Assembly: GCA_002529455.1 (NCBI GenBank)
Contig: NYMS01000010.1
Span: forward strand, 62,001-126,000
DNA: 64,000 bases
Source of the DNA: Glycomyces fuscus
GTDB taxonomy: Bacteria; Actinomycetota; Actinomycetes; Streptosporangiales; Streptosporangiaceae
Direction: 5' to 3'
Of this stretch, positions 49,629 through 58,190 are shown piece by piece. Within the stretch, counting starts at the first letter, position 1. Every line of letters begins with the position of its first letter. Position numbers and translations under genes: made by a program. A model generated the notes under the pieces. The model had not been told where the DNA came from and ran no database searches. It saw only the letters and a list, made by a program, of their open reading frames with translations.

Positions 49629-51920
49629 TCACCCTGCGGAGCGGGGCTCCGTCGCGGTCTCGGCGGTGAGGCCGTCGAGCACCACCTCGCCGGCGTGGGC
49701 GCGGCCCGGGTCGTCCTCGAGCAGGTACACACGGGAGACGGTGACCGGGTGTCCGACGTGGTCGGGCACCCGGAGGCGCACGTCGCGCCAGCCCTTCCAG
49801 TCGACCGCGGGGCCCTCCAGGGAGTGGCCGACACCGTGGTCGTCGGTGAGGCTGAGCACGAGGCGGGCGCCGTTGCCGTCGCCGCGCACACCCACGGTGA
49901 AGGCGAAGGCCCGGCGGTCGAGGGCGAGCGGTTCGGGCGGGTGGGCGGCGGCGGTCCGGGTGCGGATGTCGCGGGTGAAGTCGTACGCCAGCGCCAGTCC
50001 GGGGCCGTCGCGCCCGGCCGCGGGGCGTACTCCGGCCTCGGCGCGTGTGGACCGCGCCGTCCACTCCCGCGCGTCGTCGAAGGCCGCCACGGGGGTCGTC
50101 CGCGCGCCGACGGAGTAGGGGACCTCGGTGCTCACCCCGCCGGCGGTGACCGTGAGGGTGCCCGTCCCCTCCTCCGCGAGCGGTCGCACCTCGAAGCGGC
50201 CGTCGCCGCGGGCCGTGACCTCGACCAGTTCGGGGGCGGCCTCGACCCGGGCGTCGACCGGTTCGACGGGAGCCCGCTCCCCGTCGCCGGTGGCCGCGGT
50301 GAGTACGAAGGAGGCGCTGTCGTCGGGCGAGGCCATGTCCAGGCGCCCTGGTGTGGCACGGAGTGTGTCGGGGGCGGGCAGCACCTCCAGGTCGACGGTG
50401 CCCCGGAGGGCGCCCGCCTCCCCGGTGACGGTCACCGGGCCGGGGCTTCCCGCGACGAAGCGGGGGCCGTCGCCGTGTCCGGTGGGCGCGGACAGCACGA
50501 GTTCGCCGGTGCGGTCGTCGGGGGTGTGGGGCGCGCCGGGACCGGACGGCCCGAAGGCCTCGTCGTGCCCGGTGGCGGTGAGGGTGCGGTGCATGCCGGT
50601 GAACACGCGGCGGGGGTCCTGCTGGGGCGGTGTGGGAGAACCGTGTTCGGGCCGGGGTTCCAGTGCGGGCCGCAGCCACAGGCCCGAGGGCCGGGCCGAC
50701 CCTTGGGGGGCCGTGACGACCAGGCCGTCGGGGACCTCCCGGAGCCGGTCCCCGGCACGGTTGCGCAGCACCGGGCGGACACCTCCGGGTTCGCGGACGA
50801 GCAGGGTCGAGGATCCGCCGCCGTCCAGCTCCAGCGCCTGGGCGGCCCCGGCCGCGGCGAGCAGCTCGGCGACCTCCGCGAGCGTGGCCCCGGAGTGGCT
50901 GCGGTTGCGCCCGTCCGCGGTCACCACGTGCATGGCTTGGCCGTCCTCGGAGAACCCGATCGCGGTACGCGGCGCGCGGGAGCGGTCGTCGACGGGGACG
51001 GGCTCGCCGTCGCGGACCAGCACGTGCCGCCCGCCCAGGACGAGGCGGGGGTCGGCGCCGTCGGCGGTGAGGGTGTGCTCCAGGCCGACCGGGTCGCCCT
51101 CGTCCAGGACGGCGATCCGTTCCGCCGCGGAGCCGCGCGCCACCAGGACCTGCTCGTCCTCGTCGATCGGGCCGCTGCCGGGGGTGTCGGTGACCCGCTC
51201 GACGGTGCCCTCGGAGACGACGGCCTCGGCGACGGGGGCGGTGCCCGTGTGCCCGGGGTCGGTCCCCGGTTCGTACACGACGTGTGCGCGGGGGTGTCCG
51301 CCCCAGTCCGACGTGTACAGGCCGACACCGTCCTCGGGGACGGTGGGGGCGTTGAGGGCGTCGAGGTCGAGGTCGCCGGTGGGCAGGGAGACGGTTCCGT
51401 CGAAGTCCACCCGCCGCACGCCGCCCGTGCCGTCGGCGTCGATGACCACGGCGTGGTCGAACCCCGCCTCCGGCGAGGTGAGCGCGCGTCCGTCGCGCAT
51501 CCCGGCGCCCCTGGGGGCCTGGGTCGCGCCGATGTCGAAGTAGCCGCCGTTGACCGCGGCGACGATGGTGGAGCCTGCCGGGGGCTCGGCGGCGGCCGCC
51601 ATGTCCGCGACCGTCGCGGGTGAGGTGAGAGCGCCCCCGTCGACGTACTCGATCCCGACCCGCTCGGTGAGGTCGACGGTGAGGAGGCTGGCGAACTGTC
51701 CTCCGCCGCCCCCGGCGCCGGGGACGGGGCCGGACACGAGGTCCACCCCGGTGGCGATCGGCTCCTCCACGGCCCCGGTGATCCCGGTCGCCGGCGGGGC
51801 GGTGTCGGCTGTCGCCCGGGGCGGCGGCGCGGCCAGGATCATGGGTGCGACCAGTACGGCGACCACGGACACGGCCGCCGAGCGGACAGGACCCGAGGGC
51901 CTGGGGCGGGACGGGTTCAC
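49629..51920 (-). CDS. Secreted phosphodiester glycosidase (NAGPA) family protein
   Basis: This 763-residue secreted protein starts at a GTG with AAGGGG upstream. It has a long signal peptide with an RPRPSGPVRSAAVSVVAVLV segment and cleavage after ILAAPPPRATA. The NAGPA/phosphodiester glycosidase domain (about 55-400) shows TIVAAVNGGYFDIGATQAPR and the hallmark ALELDGGGSSTLL. The rest consists of Ig-like and carbohydrate-binding-like beta domains, including a C-terminal jellyroll-type stretch (YDFTRDIRTRT to the end). Such enzymes act on phosphodiester-linked sugars of cell-wall polymers outside the cell. It is convergent with the response regulator gene. Confidence 0.88.
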   Translation of the reverse strand: MNPSRPRPSGPVRSAAVSVVAVLVAPMILAAPPPRATADTAPPATGITGAVEEPIATGVDLVSGPVPGAGGGGGQFASLLTVDLTERVGIEYVDGGALTSPATVADMAAAAEPPAGSTIVAAVNGGYFDIGATQAPRGAGMRDGRALTSPEAGFDHAVVIDADGTGGVRRVDFDGTVSLPTGDLDLDALNAPTVPEDGVGLYTSDWGGHPRAHVVYEPGTDPGHTGTAPVAEAVVSEGTVERVTDTPGSGPIDEDEQVLVARGSAAERIAVLDEGDPVGLEHTLTADGADPRLVLGGRHVLVRDGEPVPVDDRSRAPRTAIGFSEDGQAMHVVTADGRNRSHSGATLAEVAELLAAAGAAQALELDGGGSSTLLVREPGGVRPVLRNRAGDRLREVPDGLVVTAPQGSARPSGLWLRPALEPRPEHGSPTPPQQDPRRVFTGMHRTLTATGHDEAFGPSGPGAPHTPDDRTGELVLSAPTGHGDGPRFVAGSPGPVTVTGEAGALRGTVDLEVLPAPDTLRATPGRLDMASPDDSASFVLTAATGDGERAPVEPVDARVEAAPELVEVTARGDGRFEVRPLAEEGTGTLTVTAGGVSTEVPYSVGARTTPVAAFDDAREWTARSTRAEAGVRPAAGRDGPGLALAYDFTRDIRTRTAAAHPPEPLALDRRAFAFTVGVRGDGNGARLVLSLTDDHGVGHSLEGPAVDWKGWRDVRLRVPDHVGHPVTVSRVYLLEDDPGRAHAGEVVLDGLTAETATEPRSAG

Positions 51921-51941
51921 GGGGCACCCCTTCGCGTGAGG

Positions 51942-51960
51942 ACTCGCCTCGGAGGCGAGT
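51942..51960. promoter_or_regulatory. Hairpin in leader of the glycosidase gene
   Basis: An 8-bp stem (51942-51949 with 51953-51960) and 3-nt loop lie 22 nt upstream of the GTG start. It could slow translation or serve as a terminator for a transcript from the right. Evidence is positional only. Confidence 0.35.
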
Positions 51961-52128
51961 GATGTGCCCGGTGCTCGGGCCGTGCACATCCTCCACGACG
52001 GACGGCCCCTTCAGGGGTGGTACACACCGGGGAGCGCGCACATGGACGAGGGGTGGAAACCCGCGGACCCGTCGGTTCCGAGGAGGCGGGGCGGTCCGGG
52101 GCAGGCCGATGCGGCTAGCGGCTGTCAG

Positions 52129-52836
52129 TCACATCAGGGCTCCCAGGCGTTTGGCCGCCTCCTCGCTCGAGGCCGGATTCTGCCCGGTGATCAGGGAACC
52201 GTCCTGGAGGACGTGGCAGGACCACGGCGGAGCGGCCGAGTAGTCGAAACCGTGTCTGGCGAGTTCGGTCTCGAGGAGGAACGGGACCCACGTGTCGGCG
52301 CCGGCGGCCCGTTCCTCCGCGTTGCTGAACCCTGTCACCGAGCGGGGGGCCGGAGCGGAACCTGAGGTGTCCAGTGCCAGGAGCGCTGACACGCCATGGC
52401 ATACCGCTGCGACGGGAGTGGACTCACGCAGACACCGTTCCATGAACGAGCCCACGAGATCGTCAGCGCGCAGCTGTGCGGTGGGTCCGTAGCCCCCGGG
52501 AACGAAGACCCCGTCGACGTGACCGCCTTCGAGGAGGTCTCCGAGGGGCACCGGTCTCTTGAGTTCGGACCGGTGCCGCCCGAGGAAATCGAGTGTGTCG
52601 GCGAGTTCGACACGGGTCATCAGACACGAATCGGTTTCGACGCTCGCTGGTTCGACGGGTACAGGCTCCCCGTCCGGAGAAACCACCACAACCCGGAACC
52701 CGTGGTCGAGGAAGACCCTCCACGGCCGGACCAACTCCTCGGCCCAGACTCCGCAGTCACGCCATCGGCCGTCACGGCCCTCCACCGTGGAGGACGAACT
52801 ACAGAGGACGGCGACCGCCCGGGTGTCACGCACCAT
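52129..52836 (-). CDS. DJ-1/PfpI superfamily protein
   Basis: This 235-residue protein has the DJ-1/PfpI fold with a nucleophile-elbow cysteine C146 followed by H147 (AAVCHGVSALL) and E33/E34 near the N-terminus (GVWAEEL). These match the Cys-His-Glu set of class I glutamine-amidotransferase-like enzymes. VDGVFVPGGYGPTAQL is the usual pre-elbow strand. Members include deglycase-like, chaperone and isonitrile hydratase enzymes, so the reaction is open. GGAGGAAGG precedes the ATG, which overlaps the cupin gene stop by 11 nt. It is the last gene of a five-gene operon. Confidence 0.88.
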   Translation of the reverse strand: MVRDTRAVAVLCSSSSTVEGRDGRWRDCGVWAEELVRPWRVFLDHGFRVVVVSPDGEPVPVEPASVETDSCLMTRVELADTLDFLGRHRSELKRPVPLGDLLEGGHVDGVFVPGGYGPTAQLRADDLVGSFMERCLRESTPVAAVCHGVSALLALDTSGSAPAPRSVTGFSNAEERAAGADTWVPFLLETELARHGFDYSAAPPWSCHVLQDGSLITGQNPASSEEAAKRLGALM

Positions 52837-53887
52837 TCCGTCCTTCCTCCCTGTAAAGGCCCAGCGCCCCGAGCATCGGTGACTCGTCATACTCGAACAC
52901 GATGCTTTCCCGGTCGCCCGTGTTCCTCATCTGCGACCACGACCAGGAGGGAACGGCCAAAGTGTCGCCCTGGCGCAGGACGTGGACGGAGTCGTCGATC
53001 CTCACCTCGGTGACCCCCTCCGCCGCGATCATGATCCGCGCTCCGGTCTGCCGGGAGGTCTGGGAGACACCGTGGGCTGGGATGCGGACGAATCCCGCGC
53101 CGATGGTGGGCGTCATCGAGCCGCCGCGGGTGTCCGCGAGTGTGACGGCGGCCGTCCCGTCCCGGCGGGGGCGCGCCGCTTTGAGCGCCTCCTTCGTGCT
53201 CCGCCAGGAGTAGTGCAGTTCCTGAGGGCCGACGTGTCCGCCTCCTGGTCTCAGCACGGGCCCGGAACCGCCGAAAGAGGCGGAACGGTGCTCGGTCGGC
53301 GGGACGTCCGCCGGGCCCGTCCTCGCACCGAGGTGGCTCCTGTCCGGGTGCAGGTCGAAATAGCTCGCCGCCATGGCCGTGACCAGGGGGTCGTCGGTGC
53401 AGTCCTGCCAGATGACGTGGCGGTCGCCGTCGTTGCCGTGTTCGTGCCAGAGCATGGACGGGGTCACGACGACGTCCTTGGGCTCCACGTAGATCTTGTT
53501 CCCGTCGACCGCTGTCCAGCCGCCGTCGCTCTGGTGCACGAAGCGCACCGCCGTGGCCGCGTGGCGATGGCTGTGCATGTCCTCGTTCGGAAGGAGGAGC
53601 TGGAGTCCCGCGTACAGATGGCCGGCCGCGGCTTCCGACTCGGGGTGTCCGGGGTTGAGCATCGTGAGCACCCGTAGCGCCCCCGAATCCTCCTTCACCT
53701 CCTGGCTCACTTCGACGGCCAGTTCGCGCAGGTCGGAGTAGGACCACTTCTGTGTGCGCGATCTCGGTTCGGGTCGCCACGGGAGCACTTCGTTCGCCCG
53801 CGACCACCGGCCGACGACTCCCGCTTGGGCCGCGCGTTCAGAGAAGGTGGTTCGCCCGCCCGCCAGGATGTCGTTCTCAGTGGTCAT
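52826..53887 (-). CDS. Bicupin, gentisate 1,2-dioxygenase-like
   Basis: This 353-residue double-cupin protein resembles gentisate or salicylate 1,2-dioxygenases, Fe(II) enzymes that open aromatic rings. The first cupin carries a histidine cluster MHSHRH (H105, H107, H109) and later WHEHGN (H148, H150), a plausible iron site. The second cupin (about 255-345) has HVLRQGDTLAVPSWSWSQMR with fewer metal ligands. The ATG at 53887 is 8 nt after the decarboxylase stop. Its place beside an aromatic decarboxylase suggests ring cleavage of a hydroxylated aromatic amine or acid. Confidence 0.82.
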   Translation of the reverse strand: MTTENDILAGGRTTFSERAAQAGVVGRWSRANEVLPWRPEPRSRTQKWSYSDLRELAVEVSQEVKEDSGALRVLTMLNPGHPESEAAAGHLYAGLQLLLPNEDMHSHRHAATAVRFVHQSDGGWTAVDGNKIYVEPKDVVVTPSMLWHEHGNDGDRHVIWQDCTDDPLVTAMAASYFDLHPDRSHLGARTGPADVPPTEHRSASFGGSGPVLRPGGGHVGPQELHYSWRSTKEALKAARPRRDGTAAVTLADTRGGSMTPTIGAGFVRIPAHGVSQTSRQTGARIMIAAEGVTEVRIDDSVHVLRQGDTLAVPSWSWSQMRNTGDRESIVFEYDESPMLGALGLYREEGRNGA

Positions 53888-53895
53888 GATGGCTC

Positions 53896-55356
53896 TCATC
53901 TCCTCAGTGCCGCAGTGGTGGACGTGGTGATCTGCTGCCACAGGTATTCAAGATCGCGCCATTCAGTGTGGATGTTTCCGACTGAAATGCGGATGACGTA
54001 TCGGCCGTTCACTCTGGCATGTGACACGGCGCTGTGACCGTTCCGGTTGATCCGGTCGTGGACTGCCTTGCACACGCGGTCGGATTCCTCGTCGGAGCCA
54101 CCGATGCCGCTCGGCCGTATGCATATCAGCGGCAGCGGCGTCGGCGCCACGACCTCCCATACCGGGTCCGCCTCCACGCACCGTTCGAGGCGACGGGTGA
54201 TCTTGATGGTGTGATCAAGCCGTGCGGAGATGCCCCGCGTGCCGAAGCAGCGAATGATCCACCAGACCTTGAGCGCACGGAACTGCCGACCCAGTTGTGT
54301 CGAGTAGTTCATGTAGTCCAGGCGGTCGTCGCCGGTGTCGGTCCGCAGGTACTCCGGGACCAGTGAGAACGTTTTGACGAGTGCCCCCGGATGGCGGCAG
54401 TAGAGCGCGCTCGCTTCCATGGGACAGAAGAGGACCTTGTGCGGGTTGATGACGACCGAGTCCGCGCCTTCGGGTGAAGGGATCACGGCTGCCAACTCGG
54501 AGCTCGCCCGCCAGAGTCCTCCGAACGCGGCGTCGACGTGCAGCCAAGTTCCGAGGCGCGCTGAGACCTCAGCGATTCTGCCGAGGGGTTCGAGTCCCGC
54601 TGTGCTCGTGGTTCCCACGGTCGCCACAACAGCGAGTGGCATCATCCCCTGTGCGCGGTCTGACCGGATCTGCTCCTCCAGCGCCACCGGATCGAGCAGG
54701 CCGTCCTGGTCGGACACGCGCACGACGTTGGCCAGTCCGATTCCGAGCGTGATCGCCGCCTTGTCGACCGAACTGTGCGTCTGCTCGGAGCAGTAGACCC
54801 GCAACACCGGGCCGGCGTTTGCGCCCAGGGTTCGAAAATCATGCTCACACAGGTGTTCACGGGCCGCTGCCAGTGCGTACAGCGTCGCCTGCGACGCTCC
54901 GTCGACGAGTACGGAGTCAGGGTCCGGCCAGTCGATCGCGGCGAGGGAGGCGAGCCACCGTAGAACCTGCTGTTCCACCGCTGCTGCCGCCGGAGCAGCG
55001 TCCCAGACCATGACATTGGTGTTCAGCGCCGCCGTGCACGCCTCCGCGAGGATGGCGGGAGCGCTCGAACTGTTGCTGAAGTAGGCATGGTGACGGGGGT
55101 GGTTCCACAGGACCGAGCCCTTGAACACGCGATCGATGGTGTCCGTGACGACGTGGTCGAACGGCTCGGGGTCCTTCGGGGCCAGTGATCCGAAGTCCTC
55201 GAGTACGTCGCGGGCTTCGCGCGGCGGGGGGCGCACGGCCTGGGAGCGGAGATCGACGAACCATCGTTCGAGCTCCTCCAGCAGGAACTCGCCGTGTTCG
55301 CGGAACTTCCTCGCCGGCCAGTCGCCGACATCGACCGGCTCTCCTCGGTTAGACAT
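53896..55356 (-). CDS. PLP-dependent aromatic amino acid decarboxylase (group II)
   Basis: This 486-residue group II decarboxylase should convert an aromatic L-amino acid (tyrosine, DOPA or tryptophan type) to its amine. The PLP lysine is K307 in NPHKVLFC, the PLP-nitrogen aspartate D275 in WLHVDAAFGG, and the ring-stacking H194 in EQTHSSVDKA. The HPRHHAYFSNSSSAPAILAE segment is standard for the family. The length is typical. The start overlaps the ABM gene stop by 8 nt. It is central in the five-gene operon, so its amine may be a substrate or by-product of the other enzymes. Glutamate is less likely from context. Confidence 0.9.
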   Translation of the reverse strand: MSNRGEPVDVGDWPARKFREHGEFLLEELERWFVDLRSQAVRPPPREARDVLEDFGSLAPKDPEPFDHVVTDTIDRVFKGSVLWNHPRHHAYFSNSSSAPAILAEACTAALNTNVMVWDAAPAAAAVEQQVLRWLASLAAIDWPDPDSVLVDGASQATLYALAAAREHLCEHDFRTLGANAGPVLRVYCSEQTHSSVDKAAITLGIGLANVVRVSDQDGLLDPVALEEQIRSDRAQGMMPLAVVATVGTTSTAGLEPLGRIAEVSARLGTWLHVDAAFGGLWRASSELAAVIPSPEGADSVVINPHKVLFCPMEASALYCRHPGALVKTFSLVPEYLRTDTGDDRLDYMNYSTQLGRQFRALKVWWIIRCFGTRGISARLDHTIKITRRLERCVEADPVWEVVAPTPLPLICIRPSGIGGSDEESDRVCKAVHDRINRNGHSAVSHARVNGRYVIRISVGNIHTEWRDLEYLWQQITTSTTAALRR

Positions 55357-55660
55357 CGACGGGGAGCTCCTCGGCGAACTCGATCTCCCGGTCCCGGGTG
55401 CAACGGGTCCTGATGAAATCGGCGAGAAGGTCCTTCTCGGACTCAAGCATGGCCGCGGCCTGCTCTTTCGAACCCCAGCTGTAGATCATCAGTACGTGGG
55501 ACGGGTCGTCCTCCAACTGGAAGAAACGTGCGTGGCCGTCCCATCCGGGGGCCGCGTGTGCGTTGTCCTCGACCAGGTCGTCCATCTCCTGCATGACAGA
55601 AAAAGCGTTGCGAGAAGATTCTTCGTTCAGGTGCCAGTGTTCGATCACGGTGACAGGCAT
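55349..55660 (-). CDS. Antibiotic biosynthesis monooxygenase-like protein
   Basis: This 103-residue dimeric alpha/beta-barrel protein is of the ABM/EthD-like type. It begins MPVTVIEHWHLNEESSRNAF and contains the domain core FFQLEDDPSHVLMIYSWGSK. Family members include cofactor-free oxygenases, heme-degrading enzymes and small accessory proteins of polyketide pathways. The ATG overlaps the upstream stop by 1 nt (TGATG), and the stop lies inside the decarboxylase start region, so translation is tightly coupled. A catalytic role is plausible but not proven by sequence. Confidence 0.75.
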   Translation of the reverse strand: MPVTVIEHWHLNEESSRNAFSVMQEMDDLVEDNAHAAPGWDGHARFFQLEDDPSHVLMIYSWGSKEQAAAMLESEKDLLADFIRTRCTRDREIEFAEELPVDV

Positions 55661-56529
55661 CAGTCACTATCCTTTTCGTTGTTCTTGGCGAAGTGCTGCT
55701 GGAGGATCGAATCACCGCCAGGCACAAACTTCTCGCAGATCTTCCGGTGGTCGCGCCGGTTCTTCGACTGTGCTCGCCACAACTGTTTCAGCGCCGACCT
55801 GCACTCGCCCGTCGTGTTCAGGGGCCTGCTGACTTTCCGCAGTTCTCTGAGGTTGCTTTCGAATATCTGGTGATCCTGGTTGAATATTCCTGAGAACCCG
55901 GACGGCATCCAGGGCGGTTCCATGCTGGGCCGAATGATGCCTTCGTAGCTTTCACGTGGAAAGTCTGAGGCGTAGTGCATCGCCGCTGTGGCCGAGTCGA
56001 GGAGGGAAGCCAGGTCAGCAATGTTCGATGTGGCTGAATGCCAATCTTCCTCGCGCAGTGCGGCGAGTGCGTCGTCACTGTGCTTGTTCATGATCGACAA
56101 CAGAAGATGGAATAGGTGGTGGCCGACCTTCCAGCGGGTGACCGACACCCGGACCTCACGATCCGGAACCCGGGTCGACTCCGTGCCCCCGGCGGTACCC
56201 GAGCTTTCCGGCCATCGGGATGCCGACAGGAGGAGTGTGGAGATCCCTGCCAGGAGATCGCGTTGAGTCGCCTCGTCGAGACTGCTGGAAGGCAGGTCTT
56301 CCACGACCTCCTTGGCGACCTTTCGGGCTGCACTGGACCACCTCTCCGGGGCGGCCTCGCGTCGGATGCGGAAATAGTTGTCGTAGTCAGCGCTATCAGC
56401 TATCTCGCGTTTCGATCCTGGCGCCCTCCCGTCAGGTTGAAGGGTGATAGACGTTAACAGGCCAAGGTCGGTGTTACTGCTGATTGTTCGCTCTCCTGAC
56501 AGTCTCATGCCGGACTGGCCACATGGCAT
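55660..56529 (-). CDS. Unrecognised protein, first gene of aromatic cluster
   Basis: This 289-residue, mostly helical protein shows no motif I can place with confidence. Histidine-rich KVGHHLFHLL (about 134-143), NKH (148-150) and a conserved-looking segment MHYASDFPRESYEGIIRPSM (about 184-203), followed by FSGIFNQDH (212-220), could form a metal or heme site. This suggests, weakly, the histidine-ligated heme aromatic hydroxylases (LmbB2/TyrH type). No ribosome site precedes ATG 56529, while an A/T-rich -10-like element lies about 10 nt upstream, so a leaderless start is likely; ATG 56508 is the alternative. Base composition is lower in GC than the average of the window. It leads the five-gene operon. 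Confidence 0.6.
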   Translation of the reverse strand: MPCGQSGMRLSGERTISSNTDLGLLTSITLQPDGRAPGSKREIADSADYDNYFRIRREAAPERWSSAARKVAKEVVEDLPSSSLDEATQRDLLAGISTLLLSASRWPESSGTAGGTESTRVPDREVRVSVTRWKVGHHLFHLLLSIMNKHSDDALAALREEDWHSATSNIADLASLLDSATAAMHYASDFPRESYEGIIRPSMEPPWMPSGFSGIFNQDHQIFESNLRELRKVSRPLNTTGECRSALKQLWRAQSKNRRDHRKICEKFVPGGDSILQQHFAKNNEKDSD

Positions 56530-56783
56530 CGGGGGTTTATTGATATATTATCGAGGAACCCGATCGAGTGATCAGTCGTGATTGGTCGGAGCAGATCAAG
56601 TCCGGTGGACGGTGCTCGTCGGCATGGGGAATCACTCGGAAAGAGGGTTGGCCGAGTCGGCAAAACACCTTTACTCGAGAATTTGAGTACTTGGTGGCAC
56701 TGGCTGAATCGGCTCTTTTTGCTGTGTCCCGGTGGTGATTGAGATGTTCATGTTCTCACCATACGCAGCCCGTCTCCTTGGAG

Positions 56784-56825
56784 CAACTTATAAGTGCTGA
56801 ACAGTACTGGTAAGTTGAGCTTACC
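56784..56825. promoter_or_regulatory. Cluster of overlapping palindromes
   Basis: Within 42 nt lie ACTTATAAGT (56786-56795), CAGTACTG (56802-56809), the pair CAACTTA/TAAGTTG (56784-56790 with 56811-56817) and GGTAAG-N5-CTTACC (56809-56825). Such density in an intergenic region suggests regulator sites or a folded RNA. The distance to the operon start is about 255 nt. Confidence 0.45.
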
Positions 56826-57077
56826 GTCTCTCTGGAGTCGCGACTTGGGCGCGGCAAACCCCAGTGGAATATTTGGGTTCAGATGACTTCTGGGGTCCTC
56901 CGCCGTCACACGGGGGAAGGTTTGCGCAGCTTATCGGGGACTTTTGCGACGCTGGCATGCCCCATCTCCCCGGCCTGCCGTGCAGCGGGTTTCGCAGAGT
57001 TGGATTCCCGGCCTCTCGGACGGCGGTACCAGATTGCTCCTCCTCGAACTCATCTTCTGGGCGGGCGTGCAGCATGA

Positions 57078-57123
57078 AAGGGCGTCAAGGCCATGGGCCG
57101 CCTCCTGGGCCCTCGACGCCCTT
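57078..57123 (-). terminator. Terminator of EamA gene
   Basis: AAGGGCGTC (57078-57086) and GACGCCCTT (57115-57123) form a perfect 9-bp stem with an internally folded loop, followed on the minus strand by a short T run. It lies 42 nt after the EamA stop. Confidence 0.7.
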
Positions 57124-57164
57124 CGCCGCGCACGCGGGAGTTCCCGAAAAATTCCATCAACGGT

Positions 57165-58118
57165 CTATCGCGTGCGGTTTCGAAACAGCAGGCCGTTTGC
57201 CATAGCGACACCGGTGACCACGACCGCGGCTCCCACCAACTGCAGGAACGTGGGATGCTCGCCCAAGATCAGCGCGGACAGGCCGAGCGCGAGGATCGGC
57301 TGGACCAACAGCAACGCACCGGTCGTCGTCAACGGCAACAAGACGCTGCCGTGGTGGATGAACAACCAGGCGACCACCTGGCCGAGTACCGCCAGGAGCA
57401 CGAGCAGTACCCACGACCGGGCTGGGATCCCGGTCGGCTGGATGCCGCCGGAGAGGGGCGAGACCACGACGGTGGCGGCCGCGGCGGAGGCCGACGCCCA
57501 TGTCAGCGGTTGAACGAACAGACCCGGGTCGCGTCGTGTCGCTCGGCGGGTGATGAACAGGTACACGCCGTAGCCACAACCCGCGATGACACCCAGCAGT
57601 ACGCCGGTACTCGTGTCCGGACCCCGGAGAGAAGCGTTCCACAGCCCGCCGACCAGGCTGATTCCGATGAGCATCAGCGGGAGCGTGATGATGAAGCGCG
57701 TTGTGACCCTCTCCCGGTCGATGAGGAAGGCCAGGGCGGGCAGGACCACGACTTGTACGTTGATGAGGACGGTGCTGATCCCCGCGCCGACGTGGTAGAT
57801 CGAGGCGGTCCAGGCGGCGTAGTCAATGCCCAGCGCAGCCCCGGCGGCGAGGGACCACAGCACACCGCTGCGTGACAGGGCCCCGGCCCGCGCCCGTTCC
57901 CGAAGCGCCAGGGGGACCAGCACGACCACGGCGATCGCGCACCGTGCCACCGCGGTCGTGGCGGCGTCGACGCCGGCCAGTTTCACCAGGATCGCCGAAA
58001 CCGAAAGGCAGAGCGCTCCAGCCAGGACCAGAGACGACGCGACGACGGGGCCGTCTCTTCCTACCGTCCGACCGGTGGGGGGTGTGCCGTGCGGTGAGCG
58101 TGGAGCGACAGAAGACAT
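57165..58118 (-). CDS. EamA/DMT family transporter
   Basis: This 317-residue exporter has ten hydrophobic helices in two EamA repeats (about 25-150 and 170-305). The first contains SAILVKLAGVDAATTAVARC and GIDYAAWTASIYHVGAGIST, the typical first-repeat pattern. The final helix region is VGAAVVVTGVAMANGLL. DMT proteins of this kind export amino acids, amines or metabolites. It is divergent from a LysR regulator and lies behind the aromatic operon on the same strand, so it may export that pathway's product. That link is inference. Confidence 0.9.
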   Translation of the reverse strand: MSSVAPRSPHGTPPTGRTVGRDGPVVASSLVLAGALCLSVSAILVKLAGVDAATTAVARCAIAVVVLVPLALRERARAGALSRSGVLWSLAAGAALGIDYAAWTASIYHVGAGISTVLINVQVVVLPALAFLIDRERVTTRFIITLPLMLIGISLVGGLWNASLRGPDTSTGVLLGVIAGCGYGVYLFITRRATRRDPGLFVQPLTWASASAAAATVVVSPLSGGIQPTGIPARSWVLLVLLAVLGQVVAWLFIHHGSVLLPLTTTGALLLVQPILALGLSALILGEHPTFLQLVGAAVVVTGVAMANGLLFRNRTR

Positions 58119-58190
58119 GACTCGACGGTAGGTTCACACCTGGAGCCAGCACTACTTCATAGTTCTGCTCATTTATGTTAAGTATTCCTT
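58119..58190. promoter_or_regulatory. Divergent EamA-LysR control region
   Basis: The 72-nt divergent region is A/T-rich near the LysR start and should hold both promoters and the LysR binding sites. No single perfect palindrome stands out; the TAGTTCTGCTCATTTATG stretch could hold a T-N11-A site. Confidence 0.5.

Larger units (their letters stand above)
56530..57164. other. Long intergenic region upstream of aromatic operon
   Basis: This 635-nt region, lower in GC than average, holds the promoter of the five-gene operon at its left end. It also holds a group of nested palindromes (56784-56825) and, at its right end, a terminator-like hairpin behind the EamA gene. Short open frames at 56821-57205 have no family motif or ribosome site, and I do not call them genes. 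Confidence 0.6.

Noticed and set aside
49513-52041. 842-residue minus-strand frame
   Set aside because: Alternative frame of the glycosidase gene, full of Arg/Pro/His; the frame 49629-51920 carries the signal peptide and NAGPA motifs.
56821-57205. Small genes in the long intergenic region (both strands)
   Set aside because: No ribosome site, no motif, and the frames overlap palindromes and the EamA terminator.
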